Shown: one piece after another, positions 42,983 through 51,302 of the stretch
Layout: every line of letters begins with the position of its first letter
Numbering within the stretch: position 1 is the first letter of the stretch
Source of the DNA: Chloroflexota bacterium
Lineage (GTDB): Bacteria; Chloroflexota; Anaerolineae; Aggregatilineales; Phototrophicaceae
DNA: 64,000 bases
Assembly (NCBI GenBank): GCA_020161935.1
Contig: JAIUNI010000018.1
Coordinates: 62,001 to 126,000, forward strand
Direction: 5' to 3'
Position numbers and translations under genes: made by a program
The notes under the pieces: generated by a model
What the model was told of the DNA's origin: nothing
Databases searched by the model: none
Seen by the model: the letters and a program-made list of their open reading frames with translations, nothing else

Positions 42983-43988
42983 TATCGCAGAGTACTTAGG
43001 ACAACGGACAGACTCGGATATTCAGATAAATCATGTGCATTTAAAAGAGTATGAATCTGAAGCAGATCTACCAAAATGCCCATTCAACGGGCTGAAATGC
43101 AAGAAGATTGCAATGAAGGACTATGATAAAGCCCCAATTTGTGCAGTTAGAAGATCAAATGGACAATACTATATTGTATGTGAGCATAGGTTGATTTCTA
43201 CAGCCAATATAGGTTTAAATAACTACCGTAGTCAGATGCTTTTAAGGGTTGCACGCACAATTTTTTCTCCTAGTATTCTGCCTCATCAAGTTGAATATAA
43301 ACGAGAGAAAGATGTTCTTGTTTCTCAGAATTTAGACCCTGATGCTGCACCTAATGATATGTTCCATTCAGCAGACTTTATATTAAGTGTTCCTGATATG
43401 AACATACCTGTAATTGGGCCACGACGGGTCATTGCTGAGATTCAAGGTGGAGGAGAAACGAGTAGTACAGGAGCAATTACAAGTCAGGCAAACCAATGGG
43501 CACTTGATTCGCAAAATAATGAATTCTTACGAATGCCTTTGTCTAAGCCTGGAACGATACAAACAAATGCATGGAGGCGTTTACAAGAACAAATTCTAGG
43601 AAAAGGTTCTACTGCGGCTAAAACTGGATATGGCTTTGTTGCAGTTGTTGGTGACGTTGTCGCAGATTACATAATTCGTATTATGCCAGGATTAGTAGCT
43701 CAGAAGCTCAACCCAATGACGGATAGTTGGAACTTAGCTTTTGTTGTGTTTAGAGAAGTTGCAAGCGAAAATAGTCAAATCGCTAATCCACTGATACCCG
43801 GTGCAGTTGAATTAGATGTGGATAACTCACGAACGATATTCACAACAATGGATCGATTTATAGAGGCTATTAAGACACGTGGAGTTAATTTTCCTAATGT
43901 ATTTGAACATCCCTCATTTAAATCTATAGAAGAAGTTGATCATTCTGAAACACCAGCCAAGGTAATAAAAGGTAGAACTAAGCGTTAG
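42972..43988 (+). CDS. NotI-like type II restriction endonuclease (putative)
   Basis: 338 residues. Four Cys (C36 in KCPFNGLKC, C43, C57 in APICAV, C70 in YIVCEHRL) match the Cys-coordinated iron site of NotI. The active-site pattern is Asp135 (SADFILSV) then AEIQ with Glu156 and Gln158, the D ... E-x-Q arrangement of NotI, with similar spacing. It would cut DNA at a site that the adjacent C5 methylase protects. ATG 42972 overlaps the controller stop by 11 bases, coupling both genes. Low GC suggests acquisition by transfer. The family call is by pattern memory and needs a profile search; the enzyme's specificity is unknown. Confidence 0.72.
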   Translation: MPISIAEYLGQRTDSDIQINHVHLKEYESEADLPKCPFNGLKCKKIAMKDYDKAPICAVRRSNGQYYIVCEHRLISTANIGLNNYRSQMLLRVARTIFSPSILPHQVEYKREKDVLVSQNLDPDAAPNDMFHSADFILSVPDMNIPVIGPRRVIAEIQGGGETSSTGAITSQANQWALDSQNNEFLRMPLSKPGTIQTNAWRRLQEQILGKGSTAAKTGYGFVAVVGDVVADYIIRIMPGLVAQKLNPMTDSWNLAFVVFREVASENSQIANPLIPGAVELDVDNSRTIFTTMDRFIEAIKTRGVNFPNVFEHPSFKSIEEVDHSETPAKVIKGRTKR

Positions 43989-43992
43989 TTTA

Positions 43993-44017
43993 GAAATATT
44001 CTTAAAATAAATATTTC
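43993..44017 (+). terminator. Weak AT-rich hairpin after the endonuclease gene
   Basis: GAAATATT ... AATATTTC, an 8-bp inverted repeat directly after the stop. The stem is all AT apart from the ends, and no T run follows; weak terminator at best. Confidence 0.3.
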
Positions 44018-44560
44018 ATTATGTGGGATTTGTGATTTCGCTTAAACGTGGTTAGGCGAATCATAGAGCTTTTTATGGTTAGTATTTACAAACCTTGTCT
44101 ACCGGATTCCAACCATCTGCCAACCTTCTTAACACACCCACTCCCTCGGAATGGTTAGTGCCGGCACCGCTTAAAAAGTACCAAATGTTCTGACAAATGG
44201 TCACCCTAAACGCCGCCAACTCTGCTACCCTAGTCCTAGCGCTCACTGAAACAGATTGGCAGGTTGATGTCCTTACAAAATACATCGAGCCTTTTGCATT
44301 TAGACTGTCATCTGTTGACTGTCACCTGTGAACGATGACTTATGCAGCAACCACAGCAGCGGCAGAGCCATTACGCGGCGATGGATACACGGGAGCGTTT
44401 TGCGGCACACGGCGGTTACAGGCGAGCCAACCGCGCCGGCAAAATGCCAATTCAGCGGATTGCTCCCTCACAACCGCCGGTCAATTCGGCGGAATAGTGG
44501 CACTTTTCCGTCAATTCTGCCGATTTCGCCGTAAACAAAAACGAGGATGTCCTCATCCTC
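44018..44560. other. Non-coding stretch with short repeats
   Basis: No credible gene in ~540 bases. It contains a segment GGTTAGTATTTACAAAC (44078-44094) similar to 34174-34191, hepta-like GACTGTC/ATCTGTT units (44307-44330), and three GnCAATTCnGCnGA boxes at 44446, 44480 and 44510. The minus-strand response-regulator gene ends on its right. Confidence 0.55.
44543..44560 (-). terminator. Intrinsic terminator of the chemosensory operon
   Basis: Read on the minus strand: GAGGATG, loop AGGA, CATCCTC, then GTTTTTGTTT. Placed 36 bases after the receiver-Roadblock stop, at the end of the che-like gene run. Confidence 0.7.
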
Positions 44561-44590
44561 ATCTCTGTGTTCTTTGTGCCTTTGTGGTAA
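44561..44590. repeat. Dispersed CTCTGTGTTCTTTGTGCCTT repeat
   Basis: ATCTCTGTGTTCTTTGTGCC then TTTGTGGTAA, the consensus-like copy of the family, next to the operon terminator. Confidence 0.75.
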
Positions 44591-44596
44591 AAAATC

Positions 44597-45544
44597 CTAA
44601 AACGTCGGGAAGCGCTTGGGCTGCGGGATGGCCTTCAAGACTTCGTCAATCACGTTGGCGGTGCGCTTGGTGTACAGCCACACCATACCGGCCTTCACAT
44701 CGGTACCGCAGATGACCGCCAGCGAAACAGTGTAGGGCGAACCGAACTCAACGATATACACGCCGTTGTGTGCGCCTTCAAAGTAGGTCGAGTGGAACTT
44801 GGCTTCTTCAAGAATGCTCGCCAGCGAATTCTGCGCTTTGTGGTCGATGTTGAGGGCGCGGGTGAGCAGTTGCAGGTCGTACTCTTGCAGGGTACCCGCC
44901 GCGCCCACCATGTTGCCATCCGCGTCGATCAAACCGACGAAGCTGGCCTTCACATGGTCGAGCAGGTCTTTAAGTTCGGCGTTGATGCGGTTGAACTGGG
45001 GGCGACCCAGCACCAGCGCCGCCGGGCGGGTTTGCGGGTCAAGGCGCTTGGCACGATCCGCACTGGTATCCTTGACGGTCGGCGCTTCCGCCGTTTGCGG
45101 GCGGTTGTGCAGGGCGCGTCCGAGTTCAAGCTGCCGTTCGATCTGCATCAGGACGAATGACATATTCAGGGGTTTATACAGGTAATCCACCGCGCCGAGG
45201 CGGTACACCGCGACCGCGCTCCGTGCCGAGAGGTCATCGTCGATGATAATGACCCGCGCGTTCGGGCGCAGGCCGCCGACCACCGCCAGCAGGTCAACCC
45301 CGCTCAGGTCGGGCAGCTCGGCCTCGGTCACGATCAGGTCAAACTCGGTCAGCAGGATTTCGCTCAGGGCTTCTTCAAAGCTGCGGGCTTGGTTGACCAT
45401 GTAACCGCCCACCGACTCCAAAGTGTCGATCAACGTCGCGCGGAGTTCGTTATCCCGCGCCACGATGAGAATACGGTCGCTCCGGCGTGGGCTGCCGTTT
45501 AACGTTTGGAAGGAAGAAGCGGTGTCTGGAGGTGCTGCCATCAT
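44597..45544 (-). CDS. Receiver-like domain fused to a Roadblock/LC7 domain
   Basis: 315 residues. The N-terminal ~140 residues are a receiver fold (ILIVARDNELRATLIDTLESVGGY, YLYKPLN near the end). At the phospho-acceptor position Glu74 is found (IVTEAELPDLSG) instead of Asp, which imitates a phosphorylated state. After a linker a Roadblock/LC7 domain follows (about residues 185-310: SFVGLIDADGNMVGAAG, HNGVYIVEFGSPYTVSLAVICG), a module that binds small Ras-like GTPases such as MglA. This suggests a link between the chemosensory cluster and a GTPase-controlled polarity or motility machine. It is the last gene of the cluster. Confidence 0.82.
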   Translation of the reverse strand: MMAAPPDTASSFQTLNGSPRRSDRILIVARDNELRATLIDTLESVGGYMVNQARSFEEALSEILLTEFDLIVTEAELPDLSGVDLLAVVGGLRPNARVIIIDDDLSARSAVAVYRLGAVDYLYKPLNMSFVLMQIERQLELGRALHNRPQTAEAPTVKDTSADRAKRLDPQTRPAALVLGRPQFNRINAELKDLLDHVKASFVGLIDADGNMVGAAGTLQEYDLQLLTRALNIDHKAQNSLASILEEAKFHSTYFEGAHNGVYIVEFGSPYTVSLAVICGTDVKAGMVWLYTKRTANVIDEVLKAIPQPKRFPTF

Positions 45545-45581
45545 CTGTATATTTCCTAAATACTACTGCCGGAATAAAGGG

Positions 45582-46010
45582 TTACTGGGCTAAGGCCAGT
45601 AAGGCTGGCAGCGCGATAATCGAGATCATTTCGTCCTGATGACTGATAATACCGTGCAGATAAGGGCTAGAAATCATTGAATCACTGAGTTGAAGGGCAT
45701 CCACGTATTCCACTTGTTCGACTGCATCCACCACCAGCCCGAAGTGATGGTCGCCCCCCGCCACCACGATAAAAACGCTGGCGCTGGTGATCGGTTGAAA
45801 GGGCTGCTTGAACACGGTTCGCAAATCCAGTAACGGTAAAACCTTGCCGCGCCGGTTGATGTACCCCAGCAATTCCTCACGCTCGGCAGGGATTTTGAGC
45901 AAGTCCACCATCGCCGCCACCTCGACCACATCCTCGATCAGGAGGGCGTAGCGCCGCTCACCCAACCGGAAGGTGAGCAGGGGCAGGCGTACCGCATCAT
46001 GTCCCATCAT
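45582..46010 (-). CDS. cheW: CheW-like adaptor protein
   Basis: 142 residues. Typical CheW blocks: LTFRLGERRYALLIEDVVEVA, then INRRGKVLPLLDLRTVF, then FGLVVDAVEQVEYV and GIISHQDEMISIIAL. CheW joins receptors to CheA. ATG 46010 overlaps the preceding RsbT-like gene by 14 bases, consistent with one transcript. A second, longer CheW is encoded at 52535-53125. Confidence 0.87.
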   Translation of the reverse strand: MMGHDAVRLPLLTFRLGERRYALLIEDVVEVAAMVDLLKIPAEREELLGYINRRGKVLPLLDLRTVFKQPFQPITSASVFIVVAGGDHHFGLVVDAVEQVEYVDALQLSDSMISSPYLHGIISHQDEMISIIALPALLALAQ

Positions 46011-46425
46011 TGGCGTGCGCCGCTTCGGTTTCGTTGCGCCACATGACCGTGACGATGGTCGGTACATCGTCGCCTTCGAGCAGGATTTCGTCGATCAGAT
46101 CACCCAACTTCGACCGGAGCGCAATCATCACGTTGCTGACTGCCACGTTGGCTAACCACGGCGTTTTGATCGACAGTTGCACGCCGGTTTTATCCCCGTT
46201 GCTCACGCCATTGAAGTTCATGGTGTGGGCGGAACCGGTTTTCAAGACCAACTCGGCGAGGGTGGCTGCCACACTTGCGAGCTGTGCCTGACGGGCAGGC
46301 GCGAAACCCAGCAGAGAGGAGGCACGCCGCGCCGTGTTACGGGCGATCATGATATCCATCGCGCTTTCAACCTGCACGTTGAGTACAGGTGGGAGCATGG
46401 CGTAGGGGCTTTTCTGTGGTGTCAT
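45997..46425 (-). CDS. RsbT-like (HATPase-derived) regulatory protein
   Basis: 142 residues. VESAMDIMIARNTARRASSLLGFAP then ARQAQLASVAATLAELVLKTGS resembles the N-terminal half of RsbT-type anti-sigma/serine kinases, while GDKTGVQLSIKTPWL replaces the usual ATP-lid part. The normal G-boxes (DxGxG) are not seen, so ATP binding is doubtful. Such proteins switch partners in stress and chemosensory pathways. It is translated close to the receiver gene upstream (two-base gap) and overlaps the CheW gene. Confidence 0.65.
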   Translation of the reverse strand: MTPQKSPYAMLPPVLNVQVESAMDIMIARNTARRASSLLGFAPARQAQLASVAATLAELVLKTGSAHTMNFNGVSNGDKTGVQLSIKTPWLANVAVSNVMIALRSKLGDLIDEILLEGDDVPTIVTVMWRNETEAAHANDGT

Positions 46426-46427
46426 GC

Positions 46428-46802
46428 TTATTCCAACAGCCCCATTTCTTGTAAGGTGGTCATCAGGTGTTCGGTCGCGAAGATGTCCTTCGGGATATAA
46501 TCATCCGCGCCCGCTTGCAAGCCGGACATGGTGGCCTGTGCCTCGTCGCGTTCGGTGAGCATGATGATGGGGATACCGGCGGTATCCGGTGAGCGCTTCA
46601 ACCGCCGGCACACCTGAAAACCATCCATCCCCGGCAGCTTCACATCCAACACGATTAAGCCGGGATGTTTGTCCATCACCGAACGGATGCCGTCGAGACC
46701 ATCATAGGCAACACGCACCTCCAGCCCCAAACTTTCGAGCGTGGCTTTGATCTGCGCGGCCTGTGTTTTGCTATCCTCAATGAGTAGTACGTCTAGCGCC
46801 AT
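46428..46802 (-). CDS. Stand-alone response-regulator receiver (CheY-like)
   Basis: 124 residues. Complete receiver: VLLIEDSKTQAAQI, phospho-acceptor D53 in GLIVLDVKLPGMDG, MLTERDE and DDYIPKD with the conserved Lys. No output domain, the form that CheA phosphorylates to control a motor or partner. It lies between the CheB gene and the RsbT-like gene on the same strand. Confidence 0.92.
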   Translation of the reverse strand: MALDVLLIEDSKTQAAQIKATLESLGLEVRVAYDGLDGIRSVMDKHPGLIVLDVKLPGMDGFQVCRRLKRSPDTAGIPIIMLTERDEAQATMSGLQAGADDYIPKDIFATEHLMTTLQEMGLLE

Positions 46803-46921
46803 AGTTCTTCGTGCGGTTATGCCTTGAAGGCGAATGTATCACCCGCACTCTCCCTTTCTTTAATTATATGCCATTCCGAGCAATTTCACTTCTTAGCAAG
46901 TACAAATGAAAAATTGGTTTT

Positions 46922-48022
46922 TTATGAATTTTCGGTTAATTTCCTTAAGGTTCGAGCCATCGCCTCAGGACTCAGGCTTTGCTCGACCGCCCCAACCGCC
47001 AGTGCTACCCCCGGCATCCCGAAGACCGTACAGCTTGCCTCGGTTTGGGCGATGGTGCGCCCGCCTGCCTCACGAATGCTGAGTAAGCCTTTCGCGCCGT
47101 CGTCGCCCATGCCAGTCAGGATGATCCCAATGCTTGTTGTACCACAGACTCTGGCAACGGAGGCGAAAAACACATCAATCGAAGGGCAGTAACGGCTGTT
47201 GGCCTCGTCCGTTAGTTTGCTGGCGACCAGTGCCTGCCCGCGCCGGCTGACTTTGAGGTGCGCTCCGCCGGGGGCGAGGTAAACGGTGGCAGGCAGTAAC
47301 GCGCTGCCACTTTCCGCCATGCTGACGCGCAGCCGCGTGTGCTTGCTCAACCAGCGGGCTAACCCCGGCAGGAATTCATCCGGCATGTGCTGGACGATGA
47401 CGATGGGCAGAGGGAAGTCATCCGGCAGCCCTGCGAGTAAACCGGAAAGGGCGCTCGGCCCGCCCGCGCTGGCTCCAATCGCCACCAGTTCGGGCTTGTC
47501 GGTGTGTTCGCCGTTGGCGGGTGTAGGGTTCTCGACCGCTGTTAGCCGTGCGGTGATCGGTCGTGGTTTGCTGAGGTCAGGTGGTGGGGTGTTCTGCCAG
47601 CGCCGCACGACTGTCACGCCTGCCATCGCCTTGAGCGTGGTAATGAACTCGCGGTGTAAAGGGCCGTAGTCAGGGTCACGCTGCATGGGCGGCTTGCGGA
47701 GGACGGCCAGCGCCCCAGCTTCCATCGCCTTGAACGACAGGTCAACATCTTCATCGACCAGTGCGCTGACAACGACGGTAGGTGTGGGGCGGCGCTCCAT
47801 GATCTGGCGGGTGGCTTCCAACCCGTCGAGGCGCGGCATCCGAATATCCATCGACACGACATCCGGCTTGAGTTCTTCGACCATGCGTACGGCTTCCTCG
47901 CCGTCGCGGGCTTCCCCAACGACCGTAAAGCCGGGGGCAGCCGCGATAATCCCCGCGAGGTAGGCGCGGATGGTGGCGCTGTCGTCAGCGAGTAGGACGC
48001 GGATGGGTGGACGTTCAGACAT
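46922..48022 (-). CDS. cheB: Chemotaxis response regulator / protein-glutamate methylesterase
   Basis: 366 residues. Receiver at the N-terminus (VLLADDSATIRAYL, D59 in SMDIRMPRLDG, LRKPP) and a methylesterase domain with ASAGGPSAL (Ser), IVQHMP (His) and LTGMGDDGAKGL (Asp), plus the C-terminal VFGMPGVALAVGAV. It removes methyl or amide groups from receptors to reset sensitivity. No CheR methyltransferase is visible anywhere in the window. ATG 48022 shares its first bases with the stop of the membrane-protein gene upstream (TAATG). Confidence 0.95.
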   Translation of the reverse strand: MSERPPIRVLLADDSATIRAYLAGIIAAAPGFTVVGEARDGEEAVRMVEELKPDVVSMDIRMPRLDGLEATRQIMERRPTPTVVVSALVDEDVDLSFKAMEAGALAVLRKPPMQRDPDYGPLHREFITTLKAMAGVTVVRRWQNTPPPDLSKPRPITARLTAVENPTPANGEHTDKPELVAIGASAGGPSALSGLLAGLPDDFPLPIVIVQHMPDEFLPGLARWLSKHTRLRVSMAESGSALLPATVYLAPGGAHLKVSRRGQALVASKLTDEANSRYCPSIDVFFASVARVCGTTSIGIILTGMGDDGAKGLLSIREAGGRTIAQTEASCTVFGMPGVALAVGAVEQSLSPEAMARTLRKLTENS

Positions 48023-48642
48023 TAGGGACTATTTCCTGTAGGGCAAAGTATTGTATTGCCATCCATCATTGCTACGGTTTGCGTCTCCTCATCGATATAC
48101 AGATGAAGTTCTTGCGCTACAGTTCTTGAATTATTGATCGACATCGAGCAAACTTCGGCACATAAAATGCCAAGCGGATCACACTGAAAAAGAATGTTAT
48201 AGCTTCCACCAGAATTATCGGTATTCCATAGGGTCGCTCGGTACAGGTTGATTCCTTGACGTACTTCATCTAAGTGTTGGCTTGGACTTAAAGCTGGCAT
48301 AAAGAAACCAATTGAAAAATATGTTAAACAGCAGCCAGTCATTAGTGGCAATAAAATCAGCCGTAACCAGTGAGGAGATTTATATCTCCATATGCCGAAT
48401 ATGAACCAGAAAGCGAGTAGAAACAGAGCAATTACAGGTGGTAGTAAACAAATAATCTCGCCAAATGTTCTTGGGTTGGAATTTACGTATAACCAATATA
48501 CCCTTGCACCTGACCACATAGGTGCAAGAAGTAAAAAGACATAGACTAAAGCAGTTATCGCAATCGTATTGATCAGATAGTTTGACCAATTCTGCTTTAT
48601 CAGTTGGAATTTATTCTTTGTGCCTTCGTGGTTTAAAGTCAT
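48022..48642 (-). CDS. Hypothetical membrane protein inserted in the che cluster; start derived from a repeat
   Basis: 206 residues with three or four hydrophobic helices (INTIAITALVYVFLLLAP, IICLLPPVIALFLLAFWFIFGI, LILLPLMTGCCLTYFSIGFF) and a hydrophilic C-terminal domain with several Cys. The first codons (MTLNHEGTKN) are exactly the translation of a dispersed repeat (48614-48636), so the start appears to have been supplied by the repeat. The gene is AT-richer than its che neighbours and unrelated to them in look. Its stop overlaps the cheB start. Family not recognised. Confidence 0.6.
   Translation of the reverse strand: MTLNHEGTKNKFQLIKQNWSNYLINTIAITALVYVFLLLAPMWSGARVYWLYVNSNPRTFGEIICLLPPVIALFLLAFWFIFGIWRYKSPHWLRLILLPLMTGCCLTYFSIGFFMPALSPSQHLDEVRQGINLYRATLWNTDNSGGSYNILFQCDPLGILCAEVCSMSINNSRTVAQELHLYIDEETQTVAMMDGNTILCPTGNSP
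48614..48636. repeat. Dispersed repeat forming the start of a membrane-protein gene
   Basis: TTCTTTGTGCCTTCGTGGTT then TAA. On the minus strand it is translated LNHEGTKN at the beginning of the 48022-48642 gene. Confidence 0.75.
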
Positions 48643-48644
48643 GC

Positions 48645-48700
48645 CACACTCCGAATCACCCGCAGCAATTCGCCCTGCGCGAAGCGCGACTTCACCAGAT
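48645..48700 (-). pseudogene. Duplicate of the cheA 3' end
   Basis: 56 bases match the end of cheA (48863-48918) with two mismatches by eye, encoding LVKSRFAQGELLRVIRSVA against LVKSRFEQGELLRVIRSVV. The stop (TGA at 48639-48641) overlaps the start of the following membrane-protein gene. The rest of the receiver is missing. Confidence 0.75.
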
Positions 48701-48735
48701 CGACAGCCGTGATCAACCCCACGAGGTCGCTGTGG

Positions 48736-48796
48736 ACGCGATGTATCGCGTCCCTACACGACGCGCAACATTGTAGGGACGGCATACATGCCGTCC
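48736..48796. repeat. Paired GGACGnnAT palindromes
   Basis: Two perfect palindromic hairpins in series: GGACGCGATGTATCGCGTCC followed by CTACA, then GTAGGGACGGCATACATGCC and GTCC. They share the outer GGAC/GTCC and the GTAGGGAC edge with the 56182 repeat family, and lie between the cheA gene and its duplicated tail. Confidence 0.75.
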
Positions 48797-48856
48797 GCTG
48801 GAATTGATAAACCGCACATATCCCATAACCATATGGTTGAAACTGACGACTACTCA

Positions 48857-51175
48857 TTACACCACACTCCGAATCACCCGCAGCAGTTCGCCCTGCTCGA
48901 AGCGCGACTTCACCAGATAGGCATCCGCACCCGCCTTCAAACCGGCTTCCTGCTGCTGGGGCTTGCCGAGTGAGGTGAGCAGTACGACCGGAATACGGCG
49001 CGTTTGCTCGTCACCTTTGATGCGTGCCGCCAGTTCAAGGCCGGTCATGCGCGGCATCTCGACATCGCTAATCACCACGTCCGGTTGCAGTTCGCGCAGC
49101 CGTTCCCACGCCTCCAAACCATCAACCGCCACATGCACTTCGTAACCTGCGGTTTCGAGGATGTGTTTTTCCAGCGTTCGGGTCGTGATCGAGTCGTCGG
49201 CGATCAGCACCCGCAGGCGCTTTTCTTCGACCACCTCGGTTTTGGTTTCCATGCGGCGTACAGGGATACGCGGCTGACCACTCGCCCCACGGATGAGGTC
49301 ATTGGGGTCGAGGACGATAATCACATCGCCCGTGCCGAGCAGCGCCCCGCCGGAAATATACGGCGCATTGGTGATTTCCGGCCCCAACGGCTTGAGCACG
49401 AGTTCCTGTTCACTGTAGAGGTCATCGACTTGGAAGGCGATGGCTTTGTCACCGGAGGCCAGCACCATCAGCGGGATTTCTTCGGGTTCGGCCTCAACTG
49501 GATTGCCTAGAACACCCGCCAGTGAGATCACCGGAATCGGACGTTCCTCGATTATGACCATATCGCGACCTTCCGCCGTGAACCATTGGTCGCGGCGCAG
49601 CTTGAGCATCCGCCACACGCTGACGGACGGCACGGCGAAATCCTGCCCACCGGCGCGGAGCAAGATGCAGCTCAGGCGGGTGAGCGATACCGGAAGGCGC
49701 AGGGTAAAGGTCGTGCCGCGCCCCAGCACACTCTGGATGGTCACGCGCCCACGCAAACCCTCGACGCGGATACGCACGATGTCCATACCCATGCCGCGCC
49801 CGCTGATCGACGTGAGTTCCTGCGCGGTACTGAGGCCGGGGTGGAAGATCAGGTTATAAGCATCTTCAGGCGTGAGGTCAGCCGCCACCTGCGGGCTGAT
49901 TAACCCCAACTGCTCGGCCTTGCGGATGATGCGGCTGGCATCAATCCCATGACCGTCGTCGCTGATGCGGATGAGGATTTCCTTGCCGCGCTGCTCGACC
50001 GCGATTTGCACCGTGCCGATGGGCAGCTTGCCAGACCGTTCGCGTTCGCCGGGTGTTTCGATGCCGTGGTCAACCGCGTTCCGCAGCAGGTGCATGATCG
50101 GCTCTTTGAGGGCATCCAGCGCGGTTTTATCCATCTCGACCGCGCCACCTTCGACCGACAAGTGGACTTCCTTGATGGTGTCACGGGCGAGGTCGCGGAT
50201 GAGGCGCTGAAAGCTGTTGACCAGCGTGTCGAACGGCACGAGGCGCATCCCACTGATGTCGTCTTGCAACTGCTCGGTGAGCATCGTCAGTTGGGCGTTG
50301 TACTGCGTCAGCTCGCGGGAGAGGTGGGCAAGCTGGCGCTGGCTCTCTTGCAGGTAGCGCTGGTTCTCTTCGAGGAAGTGGAACAGGGTAATGACTTCTT
50401 CCCACATCTCGCCCTGTTCGTGCTGCATCCGCCGTGCCAAGCGGATGTAGGCCGTGCGGACGCTGCGCCATTCCCGCTGCCAGCGTTGGTTGAGCTTTTG
50501 CAGACGCGCGAACTCTTTCGCCCGTTCTTCGCTGTGCATCCGTGCCACCAGCAGTTCGCTGACTTCGCCCATCAGCCTGTCCATGCGCGAGACAGGCACG
50601 CGCACACTTTCCTCGGATACCGGCATGACGACGGTCATCTGGTCGTCGGTGGCGGTGGGTGGCGGCATCGTGCGGGGCGCGGGTGACTGCACAGGTGTAG
50701 ATAGCAACTGCGTCTCGGTGACAATCGGTGTTTCGACCACATCCGTATCGAGCGTCACTTCAATCGCGTGGGTATCGGTCGTGGTAGCCGCGTCGGTGGC
50801 GACGGTTTGCTCCAGCCGCGAGATGACATTCGCCAGCGAGTCGGCGTTGTTCTCGCCTCCGTTCATCACATTCTGGATGAGGTCGAGTGTATCGTAGAGC
50901 AGGTCGCATACGGTAGGGGTGAGTTCGAGCTTGTTCTTCAGCGCCGCGCCGAAAATATCTTCCATGTAGTGCGAGAGGGATTCGATCACGCCGATGCCGA
51001 CCGCCCGTGCCGCGCCCTTCATGCTGTGGGCGTAGCGGTTCATCTCGCGCACCGCTTCGGGGTTGGCCTGTGCTGCTGCCTCGGTTTGCAGGAGCAGGCT
51101 GTTCAGGCTTTGGAGATAGTCCCCCACCTCCACCCAGAATATATTCAGCAGTTCGTTATCTTGTGGGTCGGTCAT
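48857..51175 (-). CDS. cheA: Hybrid chemosensory histidine kinase CheA with C-terminal receiver
   Basis: 772 residues. Order: Hpt domain with phospho-His H50 (RYAHSMKGAARAVG), a linker, dimerisation/P3 helices (LMGEVSELLVARMHSEERAKEF), HATPase with LLRNAVDHGIETPGER, DDGHGID and GRGMGMD, a CheW-like P5 domain (LRAGGQDFAVPSVSVWRML) and a terminal receiver (DVVISDVEMPRMTGLEL, AYLVKSRF). Fused CheA-receiver proteins are typical of Pil-Chp- and Frz-like systems that control surface motility rather than flagella. It receives input from the MCP and CheW genes directly upstream. Confidence 0.95.
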   Translation of the reverse strand: MTDPQDNELLNIFWVEVGDYLQSLNSLLLQTEAAAQANPEAVREMNRYAHSMKGAARAVGIGVIESLSHYMEDIFGAALKNKLELTPTVCDLLYDTLDLIQNVMNGGENNADSLANVISRLEQTVATDAATTTDTHAIEVTLDTDVVETPIVTETQLLSTPVQSPAPRTMPPPTATDDQMTVVMPVSEESVRVPVSRMDRLMGEVSELLVARMHSEERAKEFARLQKLNQRWQREWRSVRTAYIRLARRMQHEQGEMWEEVITLFHFLEENQRYLQESQRQLAHLSRELTQYNAQLTMLTEQLQDDISGMRLVPFDTLVNSFQRLIRDLARDTIKEVHLSVEGGAVEMDKTALDALKEPIMHLLRNAVDHGIETPGERERSGKLPIGTVQIAVEQRGKEILIRISDDGHGIDASRIIRKAEQLGLISPQVAADLTPEDAYNLIFHPGLSTAQELTSISGRGMGMDIVRIRVEGLRGRVTIQSVLGRGTTFTLRLPVSLTRLSCILLRAGGQDFAVPSVSVWRMLKLRRDQWFTAEGRDMVIIEERPIPVISLAGVLGNPVEAEPEEIPLMVLASGDKAIAFQVDDLYSEQELVLKPLGPEITNAPYISGGALLGTGDVIIVLDPNDLIRGASGQPRIPVRRMETKTEVVEEKRLRVLIADDSITTRTLEKHILETAGYEVHVAVDGLEAWERLRELQPDVVISDVEMPRMTGLELAARIKGDEQTRRIPVVLLTSLGKPQQQEAGLKAGADAYLVKSRFEQGELLRVIRSVV

Positions 51176-51191
51176 TGGCTAATCATTCTCT

Positions 51192-51298
51192 ATAGGGTTT
51201 GCCAGCGGCAAACCCCTACATCAAATCTCTCTGCGGTTCAATTGCATCGTTCTCTGTTCCAAAAATCTTGGCGTTCTTGGCGACTTGGCGGTTCGTTT
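51192..51298. repeat. Dispersed repeats filling the gap between cheA and the MCP gene
   Basis: A palindromic TATAGGGTTTGCCAGCGGCA-AACCCCTACA (51191-51220), a CTCTCTGCGGTTCAAT segment (51224-51245) and AATCTTGGCGTTCTTGGCGA-CTTGGCGGTTCG (51266-51298). Nearly the whole ~130-base intergenic space consists of repeat copies. Confidence 0.75.
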
Positions 51299-51302
51299 TG
51301 CA

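Noticed and set aside
44335..44715. Plus-strand open frame of 126 codons between the restriction island and the che cluster
   Set aside because: Its composition is low-complexity and it crosses a terminator, a dispersed repeat and the end of the receiver-Roadblock gene.
48639..48857. Minus-strand open frame of 72 codons between cheA and the membrane-protein gene
   Set aside because: Only its tail has meaning, as a duplicate of the cheA 3' end; the rest is palindromic repeat. Listed as a pseudogene fragment instead.
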